Positions 18,001 to 27,213 of a DNA stretch of 64,000 bases are shown here, one piece after another (position 1 is the stretch's first letter; each line of letters starts with the position of its first letter). The notes beneath the pieces are model-generated. The model saw only the letters and a program-made list of their open reading frames with translations. It was not told the origin of the DNA and did no database searches. The stretch is from JAWKOK01 sp963848115 (lineage in GTDB: Bacteria > Chloroflexota > Anaerolineae > Caldilineales > Caldilineaceae). The translations under genes and the position numbers were made by a program. The stretch lies in the NCBI GenBank assembly GCA_963848115.1, contig CAWKCP010000007.1:620001-684000 (forward strand), given 5' to 3'.

Positions 18001-19087
18001 AATTTCCCGTCTTCTCATGCACATAGTCGACCACGCGCCGAACCTGATCCGGTGACGTATTGGGGAGGATGCCATGGCCAAGGTTGAAGATATGGCCGGG
18101 TCGGCTAGCGGCACGGGCCAGGATGTCGTCGATCTGATATTTGAGTTCTCGCCATGGGGCCAGTAGCGCGATGGGGTCCAGGTTGCCCTGAATGGGGCGA
18201 TCATGGCCGATGCGTTGCCATGCCTTGTCGATGGGCAGTCGCCAGTCGACGCCGACGACATCGCCGCCGCAGGCAGCCACCTCTTCCAGGTAGGCGGTGG
18301 TGCCGGTGCTGAAATTGACCGTCGGTACGCCGGCGCGCTTGAGCATGCCAAAGAGCTTGCTGTTGTAGGGCGCAATGAAGCGTACGTAGTCCGACTCGCC
18401 CAACGCCAGGCCGGCCCAAGAATCAAAGAGCTGCAACGCCTGAGCACCGGCCTGCGCCTGCTTGATCAGATAGTCGGCCTGGACGGTCACCAGCTTGTCC
18501 ATGAGTCGTCGCCAGGCGGCAGGCTCACTGTACATTAGCGTCTTGACCTTGGCATAGTTCTTGCTGCCGCCCCCTTCGATGGCGTAGGAGGCCAGCGTAA
18601 ACGGCGCGCCCGCAAAACCGATAAGCGGAATGTTCTTGGGCGCCAATTCGGCAGCCACCATCTCGATGGCCCTGAGCGTCGGGGCGAGCGTCTCTTCAGC
18701 CGGCGGCGTGGCCAGCATATCGATGTCGTAGGTCGTGCTGAGCGCGTTGTCGATGACCGGGCCTTTGCCCGGCACGAACTCGAGGTTCAACCCCATGCCA
18801 ATGAGCGGCGGCAGGATGTCGGCGAAGATGATGGCTGCGTCGATGCCGATGGCGTCAACCGGCTGCAGCGTGACCTCAGCAGCCAGCTCCGGCGTGAAGA
18901 TCATCTCCAGCATGTCATGCTGGGCGCGTAGGGCACGATACTCTGCCATATAGCGACCGGCCTGGCGCATGAACCAGATGGGCGTGTAGTCGGTCTCTAG
19001 ACCACGACAAGCACGCAGGAACGGGGCCGTCGGTTCCGGCAAGTCGGCCAGGTTGGGCGTGGATCTTGATGCGAATGGATGTGTCAT
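17999..19087 (-). CDS. hemE: uroporphyrinogen decarboxylase
   Basis: Removes four carboxyl groups from uroporphyrinogen III to give coproporphyrinogen III. The 362-residue protein carries the family signature WFMRQAGRYMAEYR near residue 40, and GFAGAPFTLASYAIEGGGSKNY and FDSWAGLAL further on. Start chosen at ATG 19087, seven bases after the hemQ stop; the longer frame overlaps hemQ and lacks a family match. Its C-terminal codons run straight into a G-rich repeat. Confidence 0.95.
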   Translation of the reverse strand: MTHPFASRSTPNLADLPEPTAPFLRACRGLETDYTPIWFMRQAGRYMAEYRALRAQHDMLEMIFTPELAAEVTLQPVDAIGIDAAIIFADILPPLIGMGLNLEFVPGKGPVIDNALSTTYDIDMLATPPAEETLAPTLRAIEMVAAELAPKNIPLIGFAGAPFTLASYAIEGGGSKNYAKVKTLMYSEPAAWRRLMDKLVTVQADYLIKQAQAGAQALQLFDSWAGLALGESDYVRFIAPYNSKLFGMLKRAGVPTVNFSTGTTAYLEEVAACGGDVVGVDWRLPIDKAWQRIGHDRPIQGNLDPIALLAPWRELKYQIDDILARAASRPGHIFNLGHGILPNTSPDQVRRVVDYVHEKTGN

Positions 19088-19094
19088 GAGTTCT

Positions 19095-19844
19095 CTACTT
19101 GACCTCGTTCTGCCAGATGGCCTTGCCCACAAAGAAGGGGCCCATCTTTTCCATATGCTGGGATGTCTGTACCGTCTTGCGCATGCGCTGCACGATGGAT
19201 GAAAGCGGCATCAACTCGCCGCCGATCAGCGCCACCACGAAGTCATTGTCGTCCTTGGTCAATCCATGGCAAGCCAGTCGGATATCCGTACCAAGTCCTG
19301 CTCGCCCATAGGCTCGGCCAATTCCACCGTGCTCCATGAGCGCCTTACGCTGCTCCTCTCCCGAAAGCTGTTCAAAGGTTCCCGAACGGCGCAGCGGATA
19401 CCAGACAGCCCATGGAAGCTCAGGATCCGTGATGCGGCGGCGAGGTCGGTCTACAAGCGTCTCATCCAGGTCGGCCTCATAGCCGATTGAGTAGGTGCGA
19501 CCAAACATGGTGTACTCAGGCTTTGGCGTCAGATCGAGAAAAGGCGGCTGCAACAAGAAGTTGCGCAGCGCGTCGACAAAAAAAGTCGGGTCCTCGCTGT
19601 AGCTGATCAGGCCGACCCCGCGCGGGTCGTTGAGATCGACATAGAGCGTCGCAGGCAAGCCCGCATCGGCCAGGGCATCGACCAGCGGTTGCGTATCCGT
19701 GCAGTCGCCAAAGGCCAACATCTGAACGTAGAGGCGGCGATTTGAGTAGATCACCTCACCGTCGGCATTGCGGCCGCGCTCACTGATATCGAGAATCTCG
19801 TCACCGCCGGCCGCCTGGCGGTCGAGCGTACCTTTTGGAATCAT
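19095..19844 (-). CDS. hemQ: HemQ / coproheme decarboxylase (chlorite dismutase family)
   Basis: Turns coproheme into haem b by two oxidative decarboxylations, the last step of the coproporphyrin-dependent pathway. The 249-residue length fits the family. Tyr149 (WAVWYPLRRSG) and His172 (LMEHGGIGRAYG) stand where the reactive tyrosine and the proximal haem histidine are expected; the loop between them is a few residues shorter than in Firmicutes. Its place between hemB and hemE supports HemQ over a true chlorite dismutase. GGAGAA precedes the start. Confidence 0.88.
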   Translation of the reverse strand: MIPKGTLDRQAAGGDEILDISERGRNADGEVIYSNRRLYVQMLAFGDCTDTQPLVDALADAGLPATLYVDLNDPRGVGLISYSEDPTFFVDALRNFLLQPPFLDLTPKPEYTMFGRTYSIGYEADLDETLVDRPRRRITDPELPWAVWYPLRRSGTFEQLSGEEQRKALMEHGGIGRAYGRAGLGTDIRLACHGLTKDDNDFVVALIGGELMPLSSIVQRMRKTVQTSQHMEKMGPFFVGKAIWQNEVK

Positions 19845-19869
19845 ATGTGTGTTCTCCTGATGAAGTGAT

Positions 19870-19982
19870 TGGCGGAATGGGGAATGGGGACTAGGGATTG
19901 GGGATTGGGCAAGGGCCTCAAGTCATCAATCTCCTAATCCCCAATCACTAGTCCCTTATCCCTAATCCCTAGTCCCCATTCC
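19870..19982. repeat. G-rich inverted repeat between hemB and hemQ
   Basis: The longest copy: GGGGAATGGGGACTAGGGATTGGGGATTGGG facing CTAATCCCCAATCACTAGTCCC..CCTAATCCCTAGTCCCCATTCCCC. It codes for the last residues of HemB (WLGNGD) and supplies its TAG stop (19969-19971). Confidence 0.75.
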
Positions 19983-21006
19983 CCAACCACCCTGCTGCTT
20001 CTTTCGCATGATAGGTAATTATCAGATCGGCGCCTGCTCGCTTGAACGAGAGCAGCGTCTCCAGAATGGCGGCCTCATCGAGCCAGCCGTTGGCGACAGC
20101 TGCCTTGAGCATAGCGTACTCGCCGCTCACGTTGTAGGCAACCATGGGCAACTGGGGAAAAGCCTCATGGACCCGGCTGATCACATCCAGATAGGCCAAC
20201 GCAGGCTTGACCATGAGGAAATCTGCTCCTTCGTTGACGTCAAGCGCTGCCTCGCGCAGGGCCTCGCGCACGTTGGCCGGATCCATCTGATGGGTCTTGC
20301 GGTCGCCAAACTTGGGCGCGCCGTCGGCCGCGTCTCGAAAGGGACCATAAAACGACGAGGCGTATTTCACGGCATAGGACATGATGGGAATGTGGGTGAA
20401 CCCGGCGCCGTCCAGCCCGCCGCGGATGGCCGCAACCATGCCGTCCATCATGCCGCTCGGCGCTACGATGTCGGCCCCCGCCTCGGCATGGGAGACGGCG
20501 ACATCGATGAGGATTTCCAGCGTCTCGTCATTGAGAACATAGCCTTCCTCCAACGAGCCAGGAGCATTGCGGTCATCATGATGATGGAGGAGGCCGCAGT
20601 GCCCATGGTCCGTGTACTCGCAGAGACAGACATCCGTCACGACGATCAGGTCGGGATTTGCCGCCTTGAGTGCGAGCGTCGCCTGCTGGACGATGCCGTC
20701 AGGCGAGAAGTTCTCCAGGCCAACAGGATCCTTGGAGGCCGGAAGGCCAAAAAGCACGACGGCAGGGATGCCAAGCGCGGCCAACTCATGCGCCTCGCCG
20801 GCCAACCGGTCCACCGAAAGCTGATAGACGCCGGGCATGGATGCGATCTCGTCTCGCACGTCCTCGCCATGGGTCACGAAGAGCGGGTAAATAAAGTCGA
20901 CCGGCGACAATTCAGTCTCGCGAACCATTGAGCGCAGACCGGACGAGTGGCGCAGCCGTCGAGGACGGTAAATCAGGTCGGATTGAGCCGGCGGGTTCGT
21001 CGGCAT
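19969..21006 (-). CDS. hemB: delta-aminolevulinic acid dehydratase (porphobilinogen synthase)
   Basis: Joins two 5-aminolevulinate molecules into porphobilinogen. The sequence has the cysteine-rich zinc site DVCLCEYTDHGHCG, SYAVKYASSFYGPFR and FLMVKPALAYLD with the two active lysines, so it is the Zn-dependent form. Start taken at ATG 21006, which has AAGGAG nine bases upstream; ATG 21024, which overlaps the hemD stop as ATGA, is also possible. The last six residues (WLGNGD) are read from an inserted G-rich repeat, so the natural C-terminus has been changed. Confidence 0.95.
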   Translation of the reverse strand: MPTNPPAQSDLIYRPRRLRHSSGLRSMVRETELSPVDFIYPLFVTHGEDVRDEIASMPGVYQLSVDRLAGEAHELAALGIPAVVLFGLPASKDPVGLENFSPDGIVQQATLALKAANPDLIVVTDVCLCEYTDHGHCGLLHHHDDRNAPGSLEEGYVLNDETLEILIDVAVSHAEAGADIVAPSGMMDGMVAAIRGGLDGAGFTHIPIMSYAVKYASSFYGPFRDAADGAPKFGDRKTHQMDPANVREALREAALDVNEGADFLMVKPALAYLDVISRVHEAFPQLPMVAYNVSGEYAMLKAAVANGWLDEAAILETLLSFKRAGADLIITYHAKEAAGWLGNGD

Positions 21007-21020
21007 GTTCAGGGACTCCT

Positions 21021-21801
21021 TCATGCGATAGCGCGCCATCCGGCGGGCCGCTGATTATCGTGATTAAAGTAGTCTACCAAGGCATCCACCATATCGTTCA
21101 CGGTATAGCTAGACGGCACGACATCGACTTGCACGCCCAACGTACGGACCGCGTTTGCGGTGGTTGGACCGATGCAGGCGACAACGGCATAGGCGACGGC
21201 ACTTCGATCAACCATGTCGTAGAAATTGATGGCAGTAGAAGGACTCGTAAAGGTGAGTACGTTGACGCCTGCCGTAATTTCAGCCATGGCCTCGGTGGAA
21301 GGCTCTACCGGGACCGTCTCGTAGAGTGCTATGTCGCTGACTGTTGCGCCCAACGAACGCAAGACATCAACAATTTCGGGTCGTCCCTCTTTTGCACGCG
21401 GCAACAGGACTTTCTTGCCGGTTAGCTCGCCCAGCGAGCGTGCCAATTCCACACCGGTGTTGACCGACGGCATGACCGCAGGATGGATGACCTTGGTCAT
21501 GCAAGGCCTCGGCTGTGACCCGACCAACGGCCGCGATCTGCGGGAGATGATCAGCTTGTGTGGGTGCGGGGATTCTTTGACAGAAAAAACGAACCGCATT
21601 GACGCTTGTGAAGAGCAACCAGTCAAATTGGTCGATGCCGGCGAGGGCATCGTCGAGTTCGGGTGAGAGCAACGGCACTGTTTCAATCGTAGGAAAGGCG
21701 ATGGGGACGGCACCCAATGCGCGAATCCGTCGACACAGTGAGGCGGATTGCTGCACGCTGCGTGTGATCACGACCCGCTTGCCGGCCAGTGAACTAGCCA
21801 T
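21021..21801 (-). CDS. hemD: uroporphyrinogen-III synthase (one frame change)
   Basis: Closes the linear tetrapyrrole made by HemC into uroporphyrinogen III. The N-terminal half (KRVVITRSVQQSASLC, DWLLFTSVNAVRFF, IAAVGRVTAEAL) and the C-terminal half (LARSLGELTGKKVLLPRAKEG, TFTSPSTAINFY, CIGPTTANAVRTLGV) lie in different frames, with the change near 21500. HemD is needed for haem and no other copy is seen, so a sequence error is more likely than a broken gene. It overlaps hemC by 8 bp and meets hemB as ATGA. Confidence 0.88.
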
Positions 21802-22711
21802 CGCTCAACAACTCCGCTGCACCTTCAGCCAATACCTCAACCGCTACTGAAGTCCCCAGCACGCTTGCATTGACGCCCGAGCCTTCAGCTCGAATGAGTT
21901 GGGATCCATCGATGGACCCGACAAGGCCTTCCAAGATCATCATATCCCCGTCCCACCTAGCGTAAGCAGCTACCGGCGATGAGCAACCACCACCCAACGC
22001 CGAAAGAAATGTCCGCTCGGCAGTGACCGCATCGGCAGCTTCCTGGCTGTGGATGGCGGAGAGAAGATCACGTGTCTGCTCATCGCCCTCTCGACACTGA
22101 ATGGCCAGCGCTGCTTGGCCGGGTGCGGGCAGGATCTGCTGAGTCGAGAGCCACTCAGTGACCACGGCCTGCTTCTCCAGACGTCTTACGCCGGCGGCGG
22201 CCAAAATAGTGGCGTGATAGAGCTCATCTTCGAGCACCTTGCGTATGCGTGTCTCAACGTTGCCGCGAATTGATCGCACGACCAGATCCGGACGGAGCGA
22301 CAGCAATTGCGCCTGTCGCCTCGTGCTGCTAGTGCCGATGACTGCGCCCCGTGGCAGCGTGTTCAGTGTCCATCCGTTGCGGGCCACCAAGCAGTCTCGC
22401 ACGTCGGCGCGATCTGAGATGGCCCCCAGTTGCGTACCGGGCGCGTTTTCAACCGGCAGGTCTTTCAACGAATGAACGGCGATGTCGATAACGTCGTCAC
22501 GCAGAGCTGCCTCCAACTCGGCCGTGAAGAGGCCCTTGCCGCCGATGGCAGGCAACGCCTTATCCAGCGCCTGATCACCTTTTGTATTGTACGGGATGAT
22601 CCTACAGGTCAGCTGCGGGCAAGCCGACTCAAGCAATGATATGACGCGTCTCGTCTGCCACATGGCTAAGGCGGACATGCGGCTGCCCACGCGCAACGAC
22701 ACAGTTGTCAC
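21794..22711 (-). CDS. hemC: porphobilinogen deaminase (hydroxymethylbilane synthase)
   Basis: Links four porphobilinogens into hydroxymethylbilane. The 305-residue protein has the dipyrromethane cofactor Cys243 in LGGGCSSPVAAYA, plus HSLKDLP and GTSSTRRQAQL motifs around the active site. It overlaps hemA by 4 bp (ATGA) and hemD by 8 bp, so the three are probably translated together. Confidence 0.96.
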   Translation of the reverse strand: MTTVSLRVGSRMSALAMWQTRRVISLLESACPQLTCRIIPYNTKGDQALDKALPAIGGKGLFTAELEAALRDDVIDIAVHSLKDLPVENAPGTQLGAISDRADVRDCLVARNGWTLNTLPRGAVIGTSSTRRQAQLLSLRPDLVVRSIRGNVETRIRKVLEDELYHATILAAAGVRRLEKQAVVTEWLSTQQILPAPGQAALAIQCREGDEQTRDLLSAIHSQEAADAVTAERTFLSALGGGCSSPVAAYARWDGDMMILEGLVGSIDGSQLIRAEGSGVNASVLGTSVAVEVLAEGAAELLSDG

Positions 22712-24189
22712 TGAAGCGTACTTCCATTTCTTTGCGGTTCGACGGGTTGATGCTGCGGGGTCTCGTTGTCCATATCGTGGCCCCGTGGGAGGTCAATGGG
22801 CTCGTGGCTATTTGACTGATGCCCATTGGCGCCGCCAGTGATGGAGTCGGTAGCGGAATCGTTAGAATCTTGGATGGCATACCCATTCGTGACCGGTAGC
22901 CCGAACAGATCTTGGAATGTGGGTAAGAACTCCTCTGCTTCCCCATCGGTCGCCTTCTCCTTGAGGCGAATCGTGGGTTCATGCAGCAGCTTGTTGACCA
23001 ATGCGTGCGTCAGATGCTGAATATGGTCCCGTGTCGCGTCATCCAGATCAGGGCCGATGAAGCGCAGTGTCCGTTCAAGCTCTTGTCTGCGCACTTCCTC
23101 GGCTCTAAGTCGGAAATCGGCGACGATGGGCTCAACAGCAAGACGTCGCATCTCAGCCTCAAATTTGGCGCATTCATCGGCAACAATGACGTCGGCCCTT
23201 GGAATCTCACCTTGCCGAAGTGCAAGTGCATCGTCAACGCCCCGGTTTAGATGGTCGATGCCAAAGAAATGAACACCCGGAAGTTCTGAAATCGCTGGAT
23301 CGATATCGCGTGGCACAGCAATATCGATGAAGAGAAGAGGTCTCTCGCCTCGCCGGGCCTGTGCGTCTTCAACCATTTTATGATCGATGAGGAACCCGGG
23401 AGCGCCGGTAGCGCTGATGACGACGTCGGCAGACGAGAGCGCATCGGGCAGATCGGAAAGTTCACAAACATTCATGCCTTGATTCTTTGCGAGGCGTTCG
23501 GCGCGTGCCAATGTACGATTGACCAGAATAATATCGGTGACGCCCCGGCCGCGCAGTGCCTTGAGTGTCTGGACACCCATTTCACCGAGACCGATGACAA
23601 GCACCCGTCGACGGCTTAGCGGGCCCATCACACTGTCGGCAGTGCCGACGGCAACCGAACTGATGCTAACTGAGCCGCTACTGATAATCGTCTCAGCCTG
23701 AACACGTTTTCCGACACGGATGCCCATGCGTAGGGTCGCATCCAAGATAGGGCCCAGCGTTCGCTTCGCAACCGCGACCGAATATGCCCGAGAAACCTGG
23801 CCCAGAATCTGCGATTCGCCCAGCACCAACGACTCTATACCGGCCGCCACTCGTGCCAGATGTTCGGCCACCGCCGTCCCTTCGAGCCAATAAATATGCT
23901 CGTTCACTTCATCCGGATCGACCATGGTCGTTGCAGTGGCGAACCGCAGAAGCAGGGAGCGCACATCGGCAACAGAACCACTGACAACCGCATAGAGCTC
24001 AAATCGATTGCAAGTCGAGAGCAACGCGAACTCTAGAATCTCGGAGAAGTCATTGGAGCCGTCATGGCGAAGATCTACAGCGCTTTGGACAACACGAAGG
24101 TCATCAAGCGTGCAAGCTGTCTGTTCACGTAGCTCCACAGAGGCAGTCTGATAGCTAAGCCCGAGGCAAAAGAGCTGAGGTTTTCGCAT
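22708..24189 (-). CDS. hemA: glutamyl-tRNA reductase
   Basis: Reduces glutamyl-tRNA to glutamate-1-semialdehyde, the first step of the C5 pathway. From ATG 24189 the protein has 493 residues: the catalytic domain with Cys60 (LLSTCNRFEL) and GESQILGQV, an NADPH-binding domain with VIGLGEMG, and a helical dimer domain. After about residue 415 there is a tail of about 70 residues rich in Gly, Asn, His and Gln, not typical of the family and likely disordered. GTG 24198 is an alternative start. It is the first gene of the haem cluster; the 205-bp divergent gap upstream should hold its promoter. Confidence 0.95.
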   Translation of the reverse strand: MRKPQLFCLGLSYQTASVELREQTACTLDDLRVVQSAVDLRHDGSNDFSEILEFALLSTCNRFELYAVVSGSVADVRSLLLRFATATTMVDPDEVNEHIYWLEGTAVAEHLARVAAGIESLVLGESQILGQVSRAYSVAVAKRTLGPILDATLRMGIRVGKRVQAETIISSGSVSISSVAVGTADSVMGPLSRRRVLVIGLGEMGVQTLKALRGRGVTDIILVNRTLARAERLAKNQGMNVCELSDLPDALSSADVVISATGAPGFLIDHKMVEDAQARRGERPLLFIDIAVPRDIDPAISELPGVHFFGIDHLNRGVDDALALRQGEIPRADVIVADECAKFEAEMRRLAVEPIVADFRLRAEEVRRQELERTLRFIGPDLDDATRDHIQHLTHALVNKLLHEPTIRLKEKATDGEAEEFLPTFQDLFGLPVTNGYAIQDSNDSATDSITGGANGHQSNSHEPIDLPRGHDMDNETPQHQPVEPQRNGSTLQ

Positions 24190-24394
24190 AAGCGACACAA
24201 ACCGTATGAAAAGGGATAAAATCTAAGGAAATCTAAGTACTTGTGAAAATTTTACCGAATCTGAGCCAGGTGTCAAATCAGTGTGCACGTGATTGGGATA
24301 TGGTATGTGGATTTGGTAGACTGCTCCATTAACCTGGCCAGAGTTTGAACTTGGCAATCACACATTGAATTTTAGAAATCTGGAGAATCATCGA

Positions 24395-25020
24395 ATGGCA
24401 TCCCAATTGCCAGCCTTGGTCACCGCGGATCTTGAAGGCGTTTTTATTCCCGAAGTTTGGATCGCCGTGGCCAAAGCGACAGGCATTGATCGCCTGAAGC
24501 TCACGACGCGTGACATTGCAGACTATGATGAATTAATGAACGATCGAATGGCGATCCTGCGCGAACACAACCTCACGCTGGGAGACATTCAGGATGTCAT
24601 TGCCGGGATGGAGCCACTGCCCAATGCGGTCGAGTTCATCAACTGGATCCGCGGCGGACCCAGTTGATCATTCTGACCGATAGCTTCTACCAGTTTGTTG
24701 AGCCATTCATGCCCAAGCTCGAATATCCGACGATTTTTGCACATCAATTGGTCACTGACGACCAGGGGATGCTCTCAGGGTACCATCTTCGTTGCCTCGA
24801 CAGCAAACGACGCACGGTGGAAGCGATGCGTGAAACAGGTTTCCGAGTGCTCTCGTTTGGTGATTCATACAACGACACTACGATGCTGGGTGTGGCCAAT
24901 CAGGGCGTTCTCTTTCGGCCACCGGAAAACGTCATCGCAGACTTCCCCGGTTTTCCTGTCACCACCCGATACGATGAGCTTCAGCTTCACATCGATCGTT
25001 TTCTCAATTCCGAAGGCTAA
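24395..25020 (+). CDS. thrH: ThrH-like phosphoserine phosphatase / homoserine phosphotransferase (one frame change)
   Basis: A HAD-superfamily enzyme that in Pseudomonas removes phosphate from phosphoserine and can pass it to homoserine. Family marks are DLEGVFIPEVWIAVA at the N-terminus, TTRDIADYDELM, ILTDSFYQF and GDSYNDTTMLG. The frame changes near 24657, between INWIRGG and LIILTDSFYQF; the joined length of about 208 residues equals ThrH. No serine or threonine genes are nearby. TGGAGA lies ahead of the start. Confidence 0.85.
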
Positions 25021-25028
25021 TCCCGCTC

Positions 25029-25598
25029 ATGAAGCCGCCAGATCATCAGAACGTGAGCCCAGCGTCACAGAGTGTGCCGAAAAACGGAGCATCTGAACGC
25101 CAACACATGGAAGCCGGAGCGACTGAAGAATCGCTCATGGCGAGTCTGGTCAGCGCTGCGGGCTACATCCTGGCTGTTTCATATCCCGTTCTGGCACTCT
25201 CGACCGGCGTACGCGCCATTTATCAGCTCTTTTTCAAAGAAGGCGTCACCTATTATTTGCCTTCATTGATGAGCGGCGTCGCTGCGTTCTCGTATCTGGT
25301 TGCAGCCATCGGCTTCGCGTACCGGCGACGCTGGTCCTGGTGGCTCTCTGTCGCCGCTCTCGGGTTTGAGACCTCCATGTCGTTGGTTGTCGGGATCTGG
25401 AGTTACGTTGATCCAGTCGCAGTTGGAAGCACAGTCTGGCGCCATTTTGGTGAGGACTACGGCTACTTTCCCTTCTTTCAGCCAATTATTGGCCTGATTT
25501 GGCTGTTTTGGCCCGCCACCATGCGCGCCTATGGTATCCATCGCAGCAGCGACAAGGATGCAACATCAAAATCTTACGACGCCTCCCATGCAAAGTAA
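25029..25598 (+). CDS. four-helix membrane protein of unknown function
   Basis: A 189-residue protein. The first 35 residues are polar, then four hydrophobic helices follow at about 38-60, 75-97, 102-122 and 146-165; the tail is Ser/Asp-rich. No family was recognised. It lies 8 bp after thrH, and the permease start lies inside its last codons (ATGCAAAGTAA), so it is probably translated together with the transporter and may assist it. An internal ATG at 25107 is another possible start. Confidence 0.6.
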   Translation: MKPPDHQNVSPASQSVPKNGASERQHMEAGATEESLMASLVSAAGYILAVSYPVLALSTGVRAIYQLFFKEGVTYYLPSLMSGVAAFSYLVAAIGFAYRRRWSWWLSVAALGFETSMSLVVGIWSYVDPVAVGSTVWRHFGEDYGYFPFFQPIIGLIWLFWPATMRAYGIHRSSDKDATSKSYDASHAK

Positions 25599-27213
25599 CA
25601 GCACTTTGACGACGCCGTTGTTGCGTCGAGTTCGCGCTACCCATATATCGCAAGCCCACGTGCTGCTCAATCTCCTGGCCGGACTCATCGCAGCCGCCAT
25701 GCTGCTTCCCTTGACCTATCTAATCTTCCGTTCATTCGGCATCGGTGTCGACGCCTTCGGCCTGCTGTTCCAAAGACGCACACCCATCGTTCTCTTCAAT
25801 AGTATTGCGCTAGCGGCCATCGTCACAGCGATATCTCTTGTGGTCGCCTTGCCGCTGGCTTGGCTCACTGTGCGCACAGATCTGCCCGGACGCCGCATTT
25901 GGAGCGTTCTGACCGCTCTACCGCTGGTCTTTCCAAGCTATGTCGGCGGCTATGCCTTCGTGGCCATGATCGGGCCCAGGGGAATGGTCCAGGGCTGGTT
26001 GGAACCCATGGGTATTGAGCGACTCCCGTCGATCTATGGCCTCCCGGGCACAGCCTGGGTACTGACCGCCTTCACCTACCCGTATCTTCTGCTGAGCATT
26101 CGCGCCGGCCTTCGCAATCTGGACCCGGCGCTTGAAGAGGCTGCGCGTAATCTCGGCTACGGTCCGTGGCAGGCCTTTCGCAACGTAACGATGCCTGCCT
26201 TGCGACCAGCCATCGTGGCAGGCTCGCTGCTCGTTTCACTCTACGTCCTCAGTGATTTCGGCGCCGTTTCGATCATGCGCTATAACAGCTTCACACGTGT
26301 CATCTACATGCAATACCTGAGCAGCTTTGACCGCAGTCTAGCCTCGTTGCTCTCTCTGGTTCTGGTGATACTGACCATCCTGCTGCTTTTCGGTGCGCAG
26401 CGCTTCCAGGGCCGCCAGAGCCTCTACCGAACCGGCGTGGGCACGGCGCGGGCCGCCCGGCGGATCGCGTTGGGCCACTGGACCTGGCCTGCCCTCGCCT
26501 TCTGCGCGCTCATCGTCACAATCGCCCTGGTGCTGCCGACCAGTGTTGTCATCTACTGGCTCGTGCGCGGCCTGTCCGCCGGTGAATCGCTGCTCCCGAT
26601 CTGGGAACCGATGCTCAACAGCATGAAGGCCGCCACGGCAGCGGCCGTGACGGCCATCCTCCTGGCGCTGCCCGTCGGCTACCTGGTCGTACGCTACCCA
26701 GGGCGTTACAGTTTGCTCGTCAGCCAATCGATCTACCTGGGATTCGGGCTACCGGGCATTGTGATTGCGCTCAGCCTGGTCTTCTTTGGCGCCAACTATG
26801 CACCGGCCCTCTATCAGACCTTTATCATGTTGGTCTTCGCGTACAACGTACGCTTCTTGCCCCAGGCCGTGGGCAACGTTCGCTCCGGCCTGCTCCAGAT
26901 CAGCCCGCGCCTGGAAGAAGCTGGACGCAGCATGGGCCTCAATCGCCGACAAACAGTGTGGAACATCACGATCCCCCTGCTCAAGCCAGGCATCTGGGCG
27001 GGCGCAGCACTCGTATTTATGTCAACCATCAAGGAGTTGCCGGCGACGCTGCTGCTCGGCCCGACAGGCTTTACGACCCTGGCCACGCAGATATGGTCTG
27101 CGGCAGATGAAGCGTTTTTTGCAAGAGCAGCGGCGCCGTCATTGCTGCTACTAGCTGTTTCGGCGCTCAGCATCGGCATAATTTTGGGCCAGGAAGAACG
27201 AGGTCGCAATTGA
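25588..27213 (+). CDS. iron(III)-type ABC transporter permease (FbpB-like double permease)
   Basis: An inner-membrane permease of 541 residues with about 12 helices in two halves, each holding an EAA loop for the ATPase: EEAARNLGYGPWQAFRNVT and EEAGRSMGLNRRQTVWNIT. This doubled form is typical of ferric-iron and thiamine permeases. With its ATPase it probably imports an oxyanion-like or metal substrate; iron is the best guess from the general likeness to FbpB/FutB. No binding-protein gene lies nearby. Start taken at ATG 25588, in the end of the previous gene; ATG 25558 is possible. Confidence 0.85.
   Translation: MQSNSTLTTPLLRRVRATHISQAHVLLNLLAGLIAAAMLLPLTYLIFRSFGIGVDAFGLLFQRRTPIVLFNSIALAAIVTAISLVVALPLAWLTVRTDLPGRRIWSVLTALPLVFPSYVGGYAFVAMIGPRGMVQGWLEPMGIERLPSIYGLPGTAWVLTAFTYPYLLLSIRAGLRNLDPALEEAARNLGYGPWQAFRNVTMPALRPAIVAGSLLVSLYVLSDFGAVSIMRYNSFTRVIYMQYLSSFDRSLASLLSLVLVILTILLLFGAQRFQGRQSLYRTGVGTARAARRIALGHWTWPALAFCALIVTIALVLPTSVVIYWLVRGLSAGESLLPIWEPMLNSMKAATAAAVTAILLALPVGYLVVRYPGRYSLLVSQSIYLGFGLPGIVIALSLVFFGANYAPALYQTFIMLVFAYNVRFLPQAVGNVRSGLLQISPRLEEAGRSMGLNRRQTVWNITIPLLKPGIWAGAALVFMSTIKELPATLLLGPTGFTTLATQIWSAADEAFFARAAAPSLLLLAVSALSIGIILGQEERGRN

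Noticed and set aside
19095..19844. True chlorite dismutase
   Set aside because: The gene lies inside a haem operon and has the Tyr/His arrangement expected for HemQ.
16862..19982. CRISPR array between haem genes
   Set aside because: The repeats are few, G-rich, inverted and kilobases apart, without regular spacers.
20008..20931. 307-residue plus-strand frame
   Set aside because: Antisense to hemB; no family likeness.
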